Of a DNA stretch of 64,000 bases, positions 11,526-22,060 are shown piece by piece. The translations under genes and the position numbers were made by a program. The notes below the pieces were generated by a model. That model did no database searches, was not told the origin of the DNA, and worked only from the letters and a program-made list of their open reading frames with translations. Within the stretch, counting starts at the first letter, position 1; each line of letters begins with the position of its first letter. Source of the DNA: Takakia lepidozioides (lineage: Eukaryota; Streptophyta; Takakiopsida; Takakiales; Takakiaceae); contig CM060734.1 of assembly GCA_030704615.1 (NCBI GenBank), forward strand, positions 58,608,042-58,672,041, given 5' to 3'.

Positions 11526-11660
11526 GGAGGGTATATAAAGGAGAAGAGCGCTCTCATCCCTTGCCTCTTACTACTTATTTACTAAGTCAGTACTTACTTT
11601 AGTGGGCTCTACAAAGGCATGGCCCCTAAAAAGACGCAAACATGAACCACCCTAATTACA
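11526..11660 (+). promoter_or_regulatory. Promoter-like TATA box with only a micro-ORF downstream
   Basis: GGGTATATAAAGG at 11528-11540 is a strong plant TATA box. About 90 bases downstream an eight-codon frame (MAPKKTQT then stop) begins at ATG 11619. No further exon could be identified. It may be a promoter fragment carried into this transposon-rich block, or chance. Confidence 0.3.
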
Positions 11661-12121
11661 AAACCTAAATGCTAGTGCTGAATGTAATGGAAGTCAATGG
11701 AATATAATAGAACTGAAGGAATAAATCCCAAGGTAAAATGTTGTCAATATTGTCAAAGTGGTCATCTATTGCAACCAAAAATCACAAACAATTTACAAAA
11801 TTGGATTACTAAAATCCAAACATGCAGGCTTCACATATGAAGCAGAAGCATGTATGAAGTCAAATTAAACATGAAGAAATCCGAATAAGTCCTAGCATAT
11901 ACTAAATGATCGCAAAGGCTGACGCAAGATAGACCTGAAAGTAGCAATATAGTCCAGCTCTTGAATGCATCAAAAGAACTAAGTTGCATGCTCTTCAAAT
12001 CCAACCAAATCCCCCACGGGATTCAAGGAAAACGCCCCACATGACGCACGCTTGAAAACGCCTTGTGATGAAAAGTCTGTCTGCCTTATGAGCGATCTTC
12101 AATCTTTCTCGCTCATACCTA
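11661..12121. other. No gene recognised
   Basis: AT-rich sequence between the promoter-like motif and the Helitron fragment. It contains one more copy of the GAAGTCAATGGAATATAATAG repeat type and nothing else recognised. Confidence 0.4.
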
Positions 12122-13405
12122 CTATGGTACTCCAATGGTAGTATCGTCATTCGGCATGCGAAGTAAAACGGATTGTGTATTATTAACAGTTGATGGAACG
12201 TTTATAATGCTACCACGTATACCATATTGGCCATAACCTTGTAATTGACATATTTGGGCAAACGCCATACGGAGTGCAATTAATCTTTCCTCAAGCGCAT
12301 TGAGGTTTTGAACATTATTAATAGCTTGAGTATTTAGATGGATTATGTTAAACACTACATATTTAGGAGATTTATTTCGGTCAAGTTTATTTGCAACTTC
12401 GACATATAAATATTTTTCCATGATTTTGTTCTGTTGTTATAATAGGAATATGCACGGCTAATTTAGTTAACAATTTTTTTATGAGGGTACTAATTTGTTT
12501 CTTGAAACATAGTCGATGACAACACGTACATGGATGCACTGGTGTATCAGATACTTTTTCTTTGTACTTTCTACGATGAGCAGAGTTCACAAGATTTTCA
12601 ACTAGACTATTGTTAGAATGATGCAATGAATGAAGAGGTATTGGTAGGACTGAACTATCAGGAGTAATGGGAGATCCAATTTGCAATGTCTGGTTTTTTG
12701 TTACATATTTTTATTAAAAATTATCTCGTCATAAATGAGAACAAATTTGAGTAAATTTGAGATTGAAAGTTGGATAATGATGGGAGAAAATATGTATTGT
12801 GTCTTTGAGAGTGGATGACGGAAACTCGATCATTAAATTGAGCATGTGTTCATCATGAGTTGGTTTTGACAATGAGATGTCTTTCGGGTTACATTGTTGT
12901 TATTCAAAATAATGTCATTTTGTTGTCGATACATTTTTTTAGCGGCATGTTGTGATATTAAAGAAGGTTTCATTGATGTTTCAAATTCTAAAATTGAAAG
13001 AGACCGAGAATTTGATATCGACATTAAGGGCATAACAGTAGAAGTATAATGAGTTGTTTTAAAAACCAATTGCTTCAAATGCCCACTCTTGGTAGCGTGT
13101 CTATCATCATAAAATAGTTGGAGAAGGGTACGCGCAATGAATTGATCACCCCAAGAAAACATTACTATTTTATTTACTCGAGACCATAACCGAATTGGTC
13201 TTTGCAAATAATTTGCTAAACAAAAAATGACACGATTATCACCTTCCAAACCTCCACAAACAACACTATTGGACATTTTTTGAACAAATTCTTCAATTGT
13301 ATGAATACCATGTAGCTCATAGAGGGTTTTCAAAGAAAAGTGGATTTGAATCATTTCGGTCACTTCATCAGTAGACGATTGTAAAGATTGTAGAAAATGT
13401 TTCAT
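12122..13405 (-). pseudogene. Helitron-type protein, N-terminal part with OTU-like domain
   Basis: Reading on the minus strand from 13405: a 190-codon frame with GLEGDNRVIFCLANYLQRPI, which resembles the middle of OTU-like cysteine protease domains found in some Helitron and other transposon proteins. Next is a 99-codon frame (12387-12686) with HPCTCCHRLCFKK, then 12122-12421 with LNALEERLIALRMAFAQICQ, QYGIRGSIINVPSTV and LLRMPNDD. This matches the conserved block just before the Rep/HUH region of plant Helitron helicases. The frames are separate, and the Rep catalytic HUH motif and the helicase are absent, so it is a dead fragment. No Helitron terminus was located. Confidence 0.68.
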
Positions 13406-13734
13406 GCTTTGACAACGTAGATCCTTTGAGATATCCCATAATGCAATAAATAAGCAACTGAATTAAATAAACAGTCTCTGATAATATAATGGTAATTGTG
13501 TACACGTTGCAAATTCTGAGTCTGTAATATATATAAGAGAACAGGGTTTATTACCCTAATTAATTTTATTCATAACTTATTAAGGGAAAAAAAAATTAAA
13601 ACCCCGGTCAAGCCATGAAGCACACACACCGTGATCAATGTAATAAGAGCCATACATCCACCGTAAGGGGAAATAATATAAAGTCTATATCTATATCCAT
13701 ATTAATGGTAATATTAAACTATATGCTTGGATCA
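13406..13734. other. AT-rich, no gene seen
   Basis: Contains an imperfect small hairpin (ATTAGGGTAATAAACCC on the minus strand near 13540-13560) and otherwise featureless AT-rich sequence. Confidence 0.4.
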
Positions 13735-14115
13735 ATGAAGTTTGCAAAACTGAAAACTGAAGTTTGTAAAACTGAAAGAGAACAAAACTGAAAACTGAAG
13801 TCTATAAAATTGAAAGAGAACAAAATAGAAAACTGAAGTCTGTAAAACTAAAAGAGAATAGAATGGTAGTTGAAAAATTAACTGAGATGTCTGAATGACT
13901 GGCTAAAAATCCTGCTGAAAACTGAAATTGAAGTCTGTAAAACTGAAAACTGAAGTGTGTAAAAACTCGTATCAATGGCAGCTTCCACAATATTATAGAA
14001 AATCCCTGTAACGTGAAAACCAAAAAATCAGCAAAAGTGTAAGAGATGAGAAATGTACTTGCAAATAAATGTAAAGAGGAGAGTACTTTGAAAATACAAA
14101 GTCTGTAAAACTCAA
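13735..14115 (+). repeat. Tandem repeat of CTGAAAACTGAAGTCTGTAA units
   Basis: At least three units of about 45 bases (AACTGAAAACTGAAGT, then CTGTAAAACTGAAAGAGAAC) lie at 13745-13860. Two partial units follow at 13915-13970 and one at 14098-14115. The core is the reverse complement of the CAGTTTTACAG repeats at 8431-8600. Confidence 0.75.
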
Positions 14116-14347
14116 ACTGTATCCATGTGGATCTCAAGAAGTATAATTCACCAAGGAATGGTTGACACTTGACAGTGTGACTCTGTCGATGGACGCCAGA
14201 ACCAGCTCTAACAGATGATTGCTTGGAACAAGAGCACTAAAATCAAGTCATCATATTGAATAGCGAAACGAAATATAACTCCCTTAAAAAGTGGTGCAAT
14301 GGCCCCGCCCTAGTCCTAGTGTGTGCAACAACGGGCCTGATTGAAGT

Positions 14348-14776
14348 TTAGGCCTTGGCATCTATGACCTCACAAATCAAGCGAGCTGCGTCCTGCACTG
14401 TGGCGATGTTCTCAGCGTTGTCTTCAGCAAACTGAATGTCGAACTTCTCCTCAAGAGCCATCATGATCTCCACTGTGTCGAGTGAGTCAGCACCAAGTTC
14501 TGAAAACTTTGATTCCGGCAGCACAAGGCCTTTCTCAATAGCCAACTGCTTAGCAATGATACCTTGAACAACCTCCAGTGTCTCTTGGCTAGAGGCGCAC
14601 GAGACTCTGAACTGGCGTCTAGAAGCAACCGAGCGCACCGCACCCGAGCTTGTTCGCCTCATCACAGGAAAAGCCTTCAGTCCATTGAAACTTGCCACAG
14701 GCCGTTGCTGCGTTGTAGCGCCAGGCAATCCACACGTCAGGGCGCCCTTCACCAAAGCAGCAGAGACTGAAGCCAT
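14348..14776 (-). CDS. Plastid acyl carrier protein (ACP), intronless
   Basis: Encodes 142 aa. Acyl carrier protein is the soluble cofactor protein of type II fatty acid synthase; it carries the growing acyl chain on phosphopantetheine in the plastid stroma. Residues 1 to about 57 are Ser/Ala/Arg-rich with almost no acids, a chloroplast transit peptide, with likely cleavage near SCASSQETLEVV. The carrier domain follows, with the modification site LGADSLDTVEIMMALEE (Ser98) and the conserved DIQFAEDNAENIATVQDAA. The start is the Met before ASVSAALVKGAL (14774-14776), which fits transit-peptide composition; the frame is open upstream to 15013, but that part reads as a CT-rich leader. Angiosperm ACP genes that I know of have introns inside the coding region; this one has none. 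It could be a retrocopy or an intron-free lineage form. No frame damage, so it is probably functional. Confidence 0.93.
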   Translation of the reverse strand: MASVSAALVKGALTCGLPGATTQQRPVASFNGLKAFPVMRRTSSGAVRSVASRRQFRVSCASSQETLEVVQGIIAKQLAIEKGLVLPESKFSELGADSLDTVEIMMALEEKFDIQFAEDNAENIATVQDAARLICEVIDAKA

Positions 14777-14810
14777 AGTGCTAGCAAGGTAATCAATCAC
14801 ACAACAAAGT

Positions 14811-14832
14811 GAGAGAGAGACAGAGAGAGAGA
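14811..14832 (-). promoter_or_regulatory. CT-repeat leader upstream of ACP
   Basis: On the minus strand this is a run of CTCTCTCTCTGTCTCTCTC, 35-55 bases upstream of the ACP start codon. Pyrimidine runs of this kind are common in 5' leaders of plant plastid-protein genes. A role in expression is inference. Confidence 0.4.
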
Positions 14833-15081
14833 TGATGCCTGCAACTGAAATTGGTGTAAGTGAGAGCCTCTTCCCCTGGTGGTGGAAGGAACAGATTATG
14901 TATGCACAGGAGAAGAGAACGCAAACCTTGAGCCTACCGTCATGGCTGGCCGAGGCGAGACTGGTCGGCGCCCGAGGCTTCCACGGCGGAATCCTCAAGG
15001 CGGGTTTTTCCAAGGAAAATCAGAAATAATATATCAGAACTTATCAGAAATTCATTACTGCTTCCTTATAACTTTTATTCC

Positions 15082-15430
15082 CTTTAAGTAATAAGGTTTC
15101 ATCCAGGGCCTCTGTCCCTGTTCCAGAATTATATATACATATACATGTATATTATTATTTATAATAAAACTATTTCACAGCACATAAATCTTCATTTTAG
15201 CAAATAAAAAGGCAAAAACATAATATAATATAATAAAACTTCTCAATGGCTTCCTCCCCCTTTTCATTTTAAGAAAATCAGGGCCACTGTACCCTGTTCT
15301 AAAAAATTAAAAAATTAAAAAAAAATCTGTGTGCCTTATGGTGGGCGAGTCGCTAGTCCGGGGTTTTAACTTTTGCCCCCCTAATATATCCAAATTAAAT
15401 TTGTATCCAGGGCCTCACCTGTTTGAGAAA
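15082..15430 (+). repeat. Cluster of three LINE/SINE 3' tails
   Basis: Three copies of the tail signature within 350 bases: 15082-15121 (AATAAGG, CCAGGGCCTCTGTCCCTG), 15270-15300 (AAGAAAATCAGGGCCACTGT, then ACCCTG) and 15392-15423 (ATTAAATTTGTATCCAGGGC, then CTCACCTG). Each is followed by an AT- or A-rich run. They look like nested retroposon 3' ends. Confidence 0.6.
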
Positions 15431-15531
15431 AAAGAAAAAAAAGTAATTGAACAAGATTCTGATTTGTGAATTTGATTCTGAATTTCCAAATCTGAATTTG
15501 TTTTTGTTTTTTGTTTCTCAGTGAATCGAAA

Positions 15532-15685
15532 GGCCAACAGTCAGTAGCTCAGTTGGTTAGTGCACTGACTGCCACCCAGATGATGCTGGGGTCAATTCCC
15601 TGCTACTGGACGGGTGTGGTATGGCTCCCAGGTGTGTTTCCCTTTCTTTAAAAAAGAAAGAAAAAAGAAAGGGGGAACTTGTAGT
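15532..15685 (+). mobile_element. tRNA-derived SINE (plus strand)
   Basis: Head GTAGCTCAGTTGGTTAGTGC is an excellent tRNA A box, and GGGTCAATTCCC about 35 bases later is the B box. The element continues CGGGTGTGGTATGGCTCCC and ends in a purine/T run (AAAGAAAGAAAAAAGAAAG). No acceptor stem pairs around it, so it is not a tRNA gene. The same post-head motif occurs in the element at 9.8 kb, which suggests one family. Confidence 0.72.
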
Positions 15686-15699
15686 GTAACAAAAAGGAA

Positions 15700-17200
15700 G
15701 AATAATGATTCATTCTAGGCAAATTTTGATGAAATGAATAGGGCAGTAGTATTTTAAGCGGTAACTATATTCTTCCACTTTGTTGTATGCACTAACAGCT
15801 ACTGTTAGGTCAGATTCCCTAACGGCGATAAGTTGACTTGCCTCTTCGAAAGACCGTTTGTTAACCTTGCCTAACTAATGCTAACGCTCTGGGTTCGTCT
15901 GCCAACCTGGCCTTAGTTACAGACTACTCATTCCACAATACAAACTTTCCAAGACATGCAAAGCTTTTTAGACCCAAATGAGGTGACTACACAAACGGCC
16001 CAAGGCTGTATCGGTTGTAGCGAAGTGATGTGTGATTAGTGTTCGACTGTTATTCAACTATACCCAAATTGTGTTTTTGTTTTTTTTTGTTTTTTTTGGT
16101 ATTTGCTTAGGTCTAGCATGTCAATGATACTTGCTCATTGGCAACAATGATTGTTTGCGGACTAATAAGAGTGTTGACAGGGTGTAAGGACAGTTGACCA
16201 CATTTTCGCCATTGACTTGAAGTTTGAACATGATGCAAAGTCTGTGCCCAAAGGACAGAGCCAACAAGAACCTCTAATAAATTCTGTGTGGAGAAAATGG
16301 GATGCGGGACAAAGACATGAGGCCAACTGACACATTCTGTCAGTTGTGAAGTATCAGAATTGCTCCTTAACAAAATATTCTACTTTAGTGGGCCCTGACA
16401 CATTATTATCTTATGTGTGGCTAGTGGCTACTTACATTGTTTTGGGTAAGGTTTTTCGTTACAGAAAAATTGTAAGTATACTTAATCAGCACATAATCAG
16501 AATATTTCATCTAATTTGGGTGAGATGCCGATCCCCATTCTGTCAAAAGCATGACAAGAATGTAGGTTGTTGGCCCTACCCCTCATGAAGAGACTACGCA
16601 ATGGTTTCTCCCCGCTTGTAAGGTCCAGCTTTTCACGGGGACAATGTTTGCTGGATGATTATTTCTGGATTGATTACATCAATTTTGGTGTTGGATGAAA
16701 TACATTTGCTTGTTAGAGTTTGCTACTTATATATATAGAGGCAGTAGCAGTGGGTCGGAGTAGTTTACTGACACCAACACATGGGCATTTTACAGAATGA
16801 GTGACATGTGGATAGCAATAACATAATTAATCTTTGCATTCTTTGCATGAAAATAGAGTATGGAACATTGAGAGGGACGGATTCAAGGCTATAGACTCAA
16901 ACTGTTTGGGTTAGATTGATCCAAAATTGACAGGACTGTAAGACACACACCATTATTGGGAACATGAACATGAACCTTACTCAAAAGGAGGGCTCTATTT
17001 TTGAGAGGGAGGGATTTCTTGGATTCAAAATCCCTCGAGTAAGATGTTTCGAAACACATCCATTTATGAGCTTGTGTGAGTTTTGATCCTTGAGGCCATT
17101 CCATGGTCAGCATCAGGCCTGCCCTATGTAGGGGTGTTTAAGTGTTACTAAGATGAAGCCCAACAGAAAATAAGTGCGTAATTATTTTATTTCGGAAAGT
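15700..17200. other. About 1.5 kb without a recognised gene
   Basis: Only short frames. There is a T-rich tract at 16073-16100 and a TA-rich patch at 16728-16737. No protein, RNA gene or repeat family could be identified on either strand. Confidence 0.45.
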
Positions 17201-17214
17201 AGTTGTTTTGTAAT

Positions 17215-17405
17215 TCAATTGGGAATGAGAGAATAATAATATATGGCGCCTCCCCAAGGAAACGTAAATTATGGTGTCTCTTCACCCCAAAGGGCTACCG
17301 CCTTCCGTCAGAAAGGAGGACACCAATCGGTGGATTGAACCCACAATCACTTTCGAGGTGGTATGTGCCCATTACCACTGGGCTACAACTTTGTTTGTCG
17401 ACAGT
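17215..17405 (-). mobile_element. tRNA-derived SINE (minus strand)
   Basis: On the minus strand the head reads GTAGCCCAGTGGTAATGGGC (A box) and then GTGGGTTCAATCCACC (B box), followed by a body that ends with TATTATTATTCTC near 17225. The plus strand shows the mirrored TGGATTGAACCCACAATCA. Spacing matches a tRNA gene head, but no acceptor stem is formed. Confidence 0.68.
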
Positions 17406-17884
17406 ATATTATGAGAGCCACGATATTTTGTCGTTACAAAGGCCATTATGTGACTAGGGCTTTGCGTTGCTCCGCACTACTAGCGACGAATTCTAAGACC
17501 TATGTTCAATTTTCACAAAAAGGGGTGGGTCATCCCCATGGTGTTACATGCATACACTCTGTATTTCATTGTTTTTCGGAAGAAGAATGGAGGAGTGTTG
17601 CCGGAGCTATCATGTTATTTTTATTTTCAAAGAAAAGACGGCCGAAATTCTGCTCGTCCCTCCTCTTCGGCATCCCAAGAGTTTGACGAAGCACATAAAG
17701 ATTGCCACTAAGACTAAGCTGCATAACCATAGGTAGACACCTAAGACTTTCAAAAGAAAGAAAGGAAAAAAAGAAAAGAAAAAACGGGAAGCTACTTCTC
17801 ACAAATCAGGCCCTTCATTATGGTGAGGAGAAAATAACCTCTTTGATAAAGATAAAGGTAAATTTTCTTTGATGTCCAATGCAT

Positions 17885-18060
17885 CTAGAGGCCAATGGTC
17901 GGTTTGAAGGCACATGTTGAAGGATTGAACCCAGGATCACTAACCGAGCACAAGGCTCATGGGACCCCGGGGGTGGGTGGGTGGGGGGGGGTTGTTGGGG
18001 AGAAGATCATACCACACCCCACAAGGTTGATTTTTCTTTATATATATGCGGTAACTCATA
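17885..18060 (-). mobile_element. Possible SINE-like B-box element
   Basis: The minus strand carries CCTGGGTTCAATCCTTCAAC, a B-box-like motif, with a weak A-box candidate upstream (CTCGGTTAGTGATCC overlaps the usual spacing). A G-rich run (GGGTGGGTGGGTGGGGGGGG) lies beside it. Much weaker than the other SINE calls. Confidence 0.3.
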
Positions 18061-18203
18061 TTAAATCAAGGGAAATAACCTTGGGAGAACTTCAAGGCCT
18101 TACCAGAACGTGGGTAACATACCCTAGGGAAAGATATTTTTTAGTTTGGTAGGTGAAATAGCTGTCTGGAGTGTTTTTTGGCTGTTGTATTACCCTGAGT
18201 TTA

Positions 18204-19490
18204 TTACCAGTAGTCCCCACAAGAACACACCCCATTGTTGAAGTGATGAAAGCAGATGGCATCCCTTGCAATAATTTCTCGTGCAACAATTTTGGATATC
18301 AACTTGGTGCCAGTGTGGCAGTCCCCACATACACATAAGTTTTTAATGATGCGGATAGGGGTCCTAGGGGGTGTGCTAATGAACCCAAAAGCTATGGTCA
18401 GCTTTTCGTTGTGGTGGTAAAGAGCCTGTTCCTTCATCTGTTGATCCACATCACGCAACACAACGCGTGTCTCAGGCACATATCCCGCCACCTTAATCTG
18501 CCAAGTCAATCTCTCTAACGCATCATAGATCTCCTCTGCTTATGGGTGAGATCTATCTCCAATGGCAAATGTATACATCTTGTGATTCCATCTTGAAAAT
18601 ACATTCTGCAGCACACTCTACTAACTCCACATTTCCATAGATTCTGCAGGCACCAAGCAAGGCCCCCCACACTGAAGCACCTAGTTTGAGTGTCATGTTG
18701 GCAATGAAATCTTCTTCATCCAAGCGCCTTGCACTGCCAAGGAGGTCAACCATGCAGGTGCAGTGCTTTTATGTTGGTGTAATGCCATGCTCTTGACACA
18801 TGGATTGAAAATAATGACCACCTTCATCTACAAGGCCCAAATGGCTGCATGCAGAGAGAACACCAATAAATGTGACCTCATTTGGCTTCACACCAGTTCA
18901 AACAATTGGAGAGTCTCGTGACCACGCCCATGTTGAGCGTATCCTATAATCATCGCAGTCCATGAGACCACATATGGTTTAAGAATTTTGTCAAACACCT
19001 CCCGTGCATCCTCTACACTCCCACATTTGGTATACAAATCAATGAGGGCATTCCTGATGTAGACATCTGACTCACACACAGATTTGATAATGTAGGCATG
19101 GACCCACTTGCCCTCTTCCAGGGATGCTTCACACCCTCTCTTTGCATTTGTCGAAAGAGTTTGAAAGCCTCTTCACCATGACCACTCTGTGCACATCCTC
19201 CAATCATCGCAGTCCATGAGACCACATCTCACTTAGGCATTCTGTCAACACATTGAGTGCATCCATCTCACTCCTGCACTTGCAATACATACTGACAAGG
19301 GCATTCCCGAGTTCAACATCTAACTCAAATTCAGCTTTGATGATGCTGGCAAGGAGCTGCTTGACCCGTTCGAAAGCCTCCGGGCCAGCACAAGCGTTGA
19401 GGACACTAATAAATGAGACAATATCTGCCTTCATGCCTTCTCTTTGCATGCGCTGAAAGAGTTAAAAAGACCATGACCATGCTGAGCAAA
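18204..19490 (-). pseudogene. DYW-class PPR pseudogene, 3' part (PPR, E and DYW domains)
   Basis: PLS-class PPR proteins with a DYW cytidine-deaminase domain carry out C-to-U RNA editing in plastids and mitochondria. On the minus strand the order is PPR units ([19 protein letters not shown] at 18.9 kb), an E motif ([32 protein letters not shown]) and the DYW domain at 18204-18509. The latter keeps the zinc ligands HHNEKL and CVCGDCH and ends in CSCGDYW. It is broken in several ways. About 30 residues are missing between the E motif and GDRSHP. A TAA interrupts HP*AEEIYDALERLTWQI near 18540. The PPR units lie in different frames (18888-19079, 19013-19225, 19204-19449). Confidence 0.85.
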
Positions 19491-20179
19491 TCCTACAATC
19501 ATAGCAGTCCATGAGAGCCCATCTCGCTTGGGCATTGCACGTCAAATACTCGGGTGGCATCCGTCAAACTCTCACACCTGCAATACATGCTGACAATGGC
19601 AGTCCCCACAGGGACATCCTCCTCAAGTCCAGCCTCAATGCACGCACATTTTGCATACATGTCCACCAGGGTAGTGTTCAGGATGACATTTGGTACAATT
19701 CCAGCTTTGACAGTGTCACCATGGACCTCTTTCCCCTTTTCCAGAGCTCCTAGGCTTGCACACGCATTACAAACAATAACAAACATTATATGGTTAGGCT
19801 TCAACCCTTCGCACATCATTTGCTCATAGGTCTCCAAAGCCTCCATCCCGTGCACACATGTCCACCAGGGCAGTGTTCAGGCTGACATCTGGTACAATTC
19901 CAGTTTTGACGATGTCACCATGGACCTCTTTCCCCTTTTCCAGAGCTCCCAGGCTTGCACACGCATTGCAAGCAAAAACAAATGTTCTGCGGTTGGGCTT
20001 CACCCCTTCCTACATCATTTGCTCATAGGTCTCCAAAGCCTCCATCCCGCACCCTTGTTATGCATAGCCTGCAATCATCGCACTCCACGACACCACATCT
20101 CGTTCAGCCATACTTTCGAGCACTCCCTTTGGATCCTCGATGCACGCACATTTGACATACATTTCCACTAGGGCAGTGT

Positions 20180-20440
20180 TCATAATGACATCTGGTAATC
20201 TGTCAGGCATTCACCTTTTGCCTTGGTTGTCCCACCATTGACTGGGGTCAGAGAAGTATTCATTCCACAGCTTCTCTTCATCTCTGTTACCTGTTTTTGG
20301 ATAGTTTCCTACTGTCACATTGGCAGTATCATGTCAAAGTCACTACAAACTAGATTCACTCAACCAGCTAACTCGCAGAATTCAACATGGAAATTTAGGG
20401 CTGATTCTGATTCGAGGGAAAAACAGGGCGAAATGTGTTG
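20180..20440 (+). repeat. Dispersed repeat inserted in the PPR array (copies at 36.4-36.8 kb)
   Basis: The segment containing CCACCATTGACTGGGGTCAG and CATTGGCAGTATCATGTCAA is found in inverted orientation at about 36541-36740. Both copies give a similar conceptual frame (GSIMSKSLQTRFTQP and GSIMSKSLQTRFSQP). Because the copies share so much DNA, the frame is probably incidental. The copy here interrupts the PPR triplet array. Confidence 0.7.
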
Positions 20441-20690
20441 AAGAAGGGCCTTCATTAGCAGTGCCTTCATGAAGCCTTACCCCATGGGAACTCTGGAAAT
20501 CTTCATATTTGAAAAATGGGGCACATTAGATGTGTTAATATTTCACTGGAATGCAAATTACAGTTCCTCGGGCACCTGACTATCAGTGGGAACAGTTGCT
20601 CCAAAACTACTAAGGTAATGCCCGCAATAGTTGAACACCATACAAATTGAGCAACTTAGGATAATGTGAGTGTGCATCTACTTTGTCACA
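20441..20690. other. Remainder of the insertion in the PPR array
   Basis: No coding or repeat identity recognised. It separates the second and third PPR repeat units. Confidence 0.4.
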
Positions 20691-21584
20691 GGGTGCACAA
20701 ATCCACTAGGGCAGTGTACAATTCCAGCTCATAGGTTTCCAAAGACTCCATCACGCGCCCTTGCTATGCATACCCTGCAATCATCGCACTCCACGACACC
20801 AAATCTCGTTCAACCATACTGTCAAACACTCCCTCCGCATCCTCGATGCACCCACATTTTGCATACATGTCCACAAGGGTATTGTTCAGAATCACATCTG
20901 GTACAATTCCAGCTTTTGCAATGCAACCATGCACCTCTTTGCCCTTTTCTAGGGCTGCCAGACTTGCAAACGCACAGACCTGATGTGGTCGGGCTTCACC
21001 CCTTCTACCATCATTTGCTCACACGTCTCCAAAGCCTCCATCCCGCGCCACTGCTGTGCATACCCTGCAAGCATCGCATTCCACGACACCAAATTTCATT
21101 CAACCATATTGTTGAACACTGCCTTCGCATCCTCGATGCTCCAGCATTTGGCATACATGTCCACGAGGGCATTGTTCAGAATGACATCGGGTACAATTCC
21201 AGCTCTGACAATGTCGCCGTGGGCCTCTTTGCCCTTTTCCAGAGCTTGCCAGGCTTGCACACGCATTGCAAACACACACAAACGTGATGTGGTTGGGCTT
21301 CACCCCTTCCCCCATCATTTGCTCATAGGTCTCCACAGCCTCCACCCCACGTTCCTGCTGTGCATATCCTGGAAGCATTGCGCTCCACGACACCACATCT
21401 CATTCAGCCATATCGTTGAAAACTGCCTTGCATCCTTAATGCACCCACATTTGGCATACATGTCCACCAGCGTAGTGTTCAAAATGACATCTCGTACAAT
21501 TCCAGCTTTGACGATGTCATCATGACATATACCAACTGGCACCTCTAGATTATAGGTTTGTATGTCTTTTTCCATAGCTCTCAA

Positions 21585-22060
21585 TCCCTAAGATAACTAG
21601 TCCATATAAAAATGGATTTGGGTTGGATTTAAAAATGGCACCCCTAGTGTGTTTTCCTTTGTGCCATTGTATGAGTGTACATGATGTTTTTTCAGTCCAT
21701 AAGATTTTATGTGTAATATCTGCACTCCACAGTAATCAATTTTAAAAGTCCATGGCTCTCTGGTATATGACTGTTTTTGCAATCTAACAATTGGTACACA
21801 TACCTATTGTAGTTAGAAACCCCACACCACATAAATTTAGATGAAATATTGAGTTGCTGGACAAATATGGGTAAAATCATGGAAGGAGGTCACTGCAGAA
21901 ATTGCTATGTTACGCAAAAACTGAGACACCCAATCCTGCAAATACCCGTTTGTGTTTGCAATACGTGTGCAAGCCCTGGAAAAGAGGAAAGAGGTGACAA
22001 GTGGTTGTAAACTCTAGATTTTGACGTCTAAATGTTTTTTCACATTAACGATTAAAATAT
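21585..22060. other. No recognised gene
   Basis: AT-rich spacer. It contains only short frames without motifs. Confidence 0.45.

Larger units (their letters stand above)
19499..21584 (-). pseudogene. Tandemly amplified PLS triplets of the same PPR pseudogene
   Basis: Upstream of the DYW part the same unit recurs at about 19.5-19.85, 19.86-20.17, 20.7-20.97, 20.98-21.29 and 21.29-21.55 kb. Each contains a form of GIVPDVILNTTLVDMYAKC, VFNNMVERDVVSWSAM, EAVETYEQMMGEGVKPNHIT and CNACASLGALEKGKE. The repeat length is close to 300 bases, which is one PLS triplet (about 101 residues). The units are more alike than PPR triplets normally are, so they arose by recent duplication. Frameshifts in every unit and the insertion at 20.18-20.69 kb show that it is not expressed as a protein. 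Confidence 0.82.

Noticed and set aside
15532-15610. A functional tRNA gene
   Set aside because: A and B boxes are good, but the 5' and 3' ends do not pair as an acceptor stem and no anticodon arm folds properly. The SINE reading fits better.
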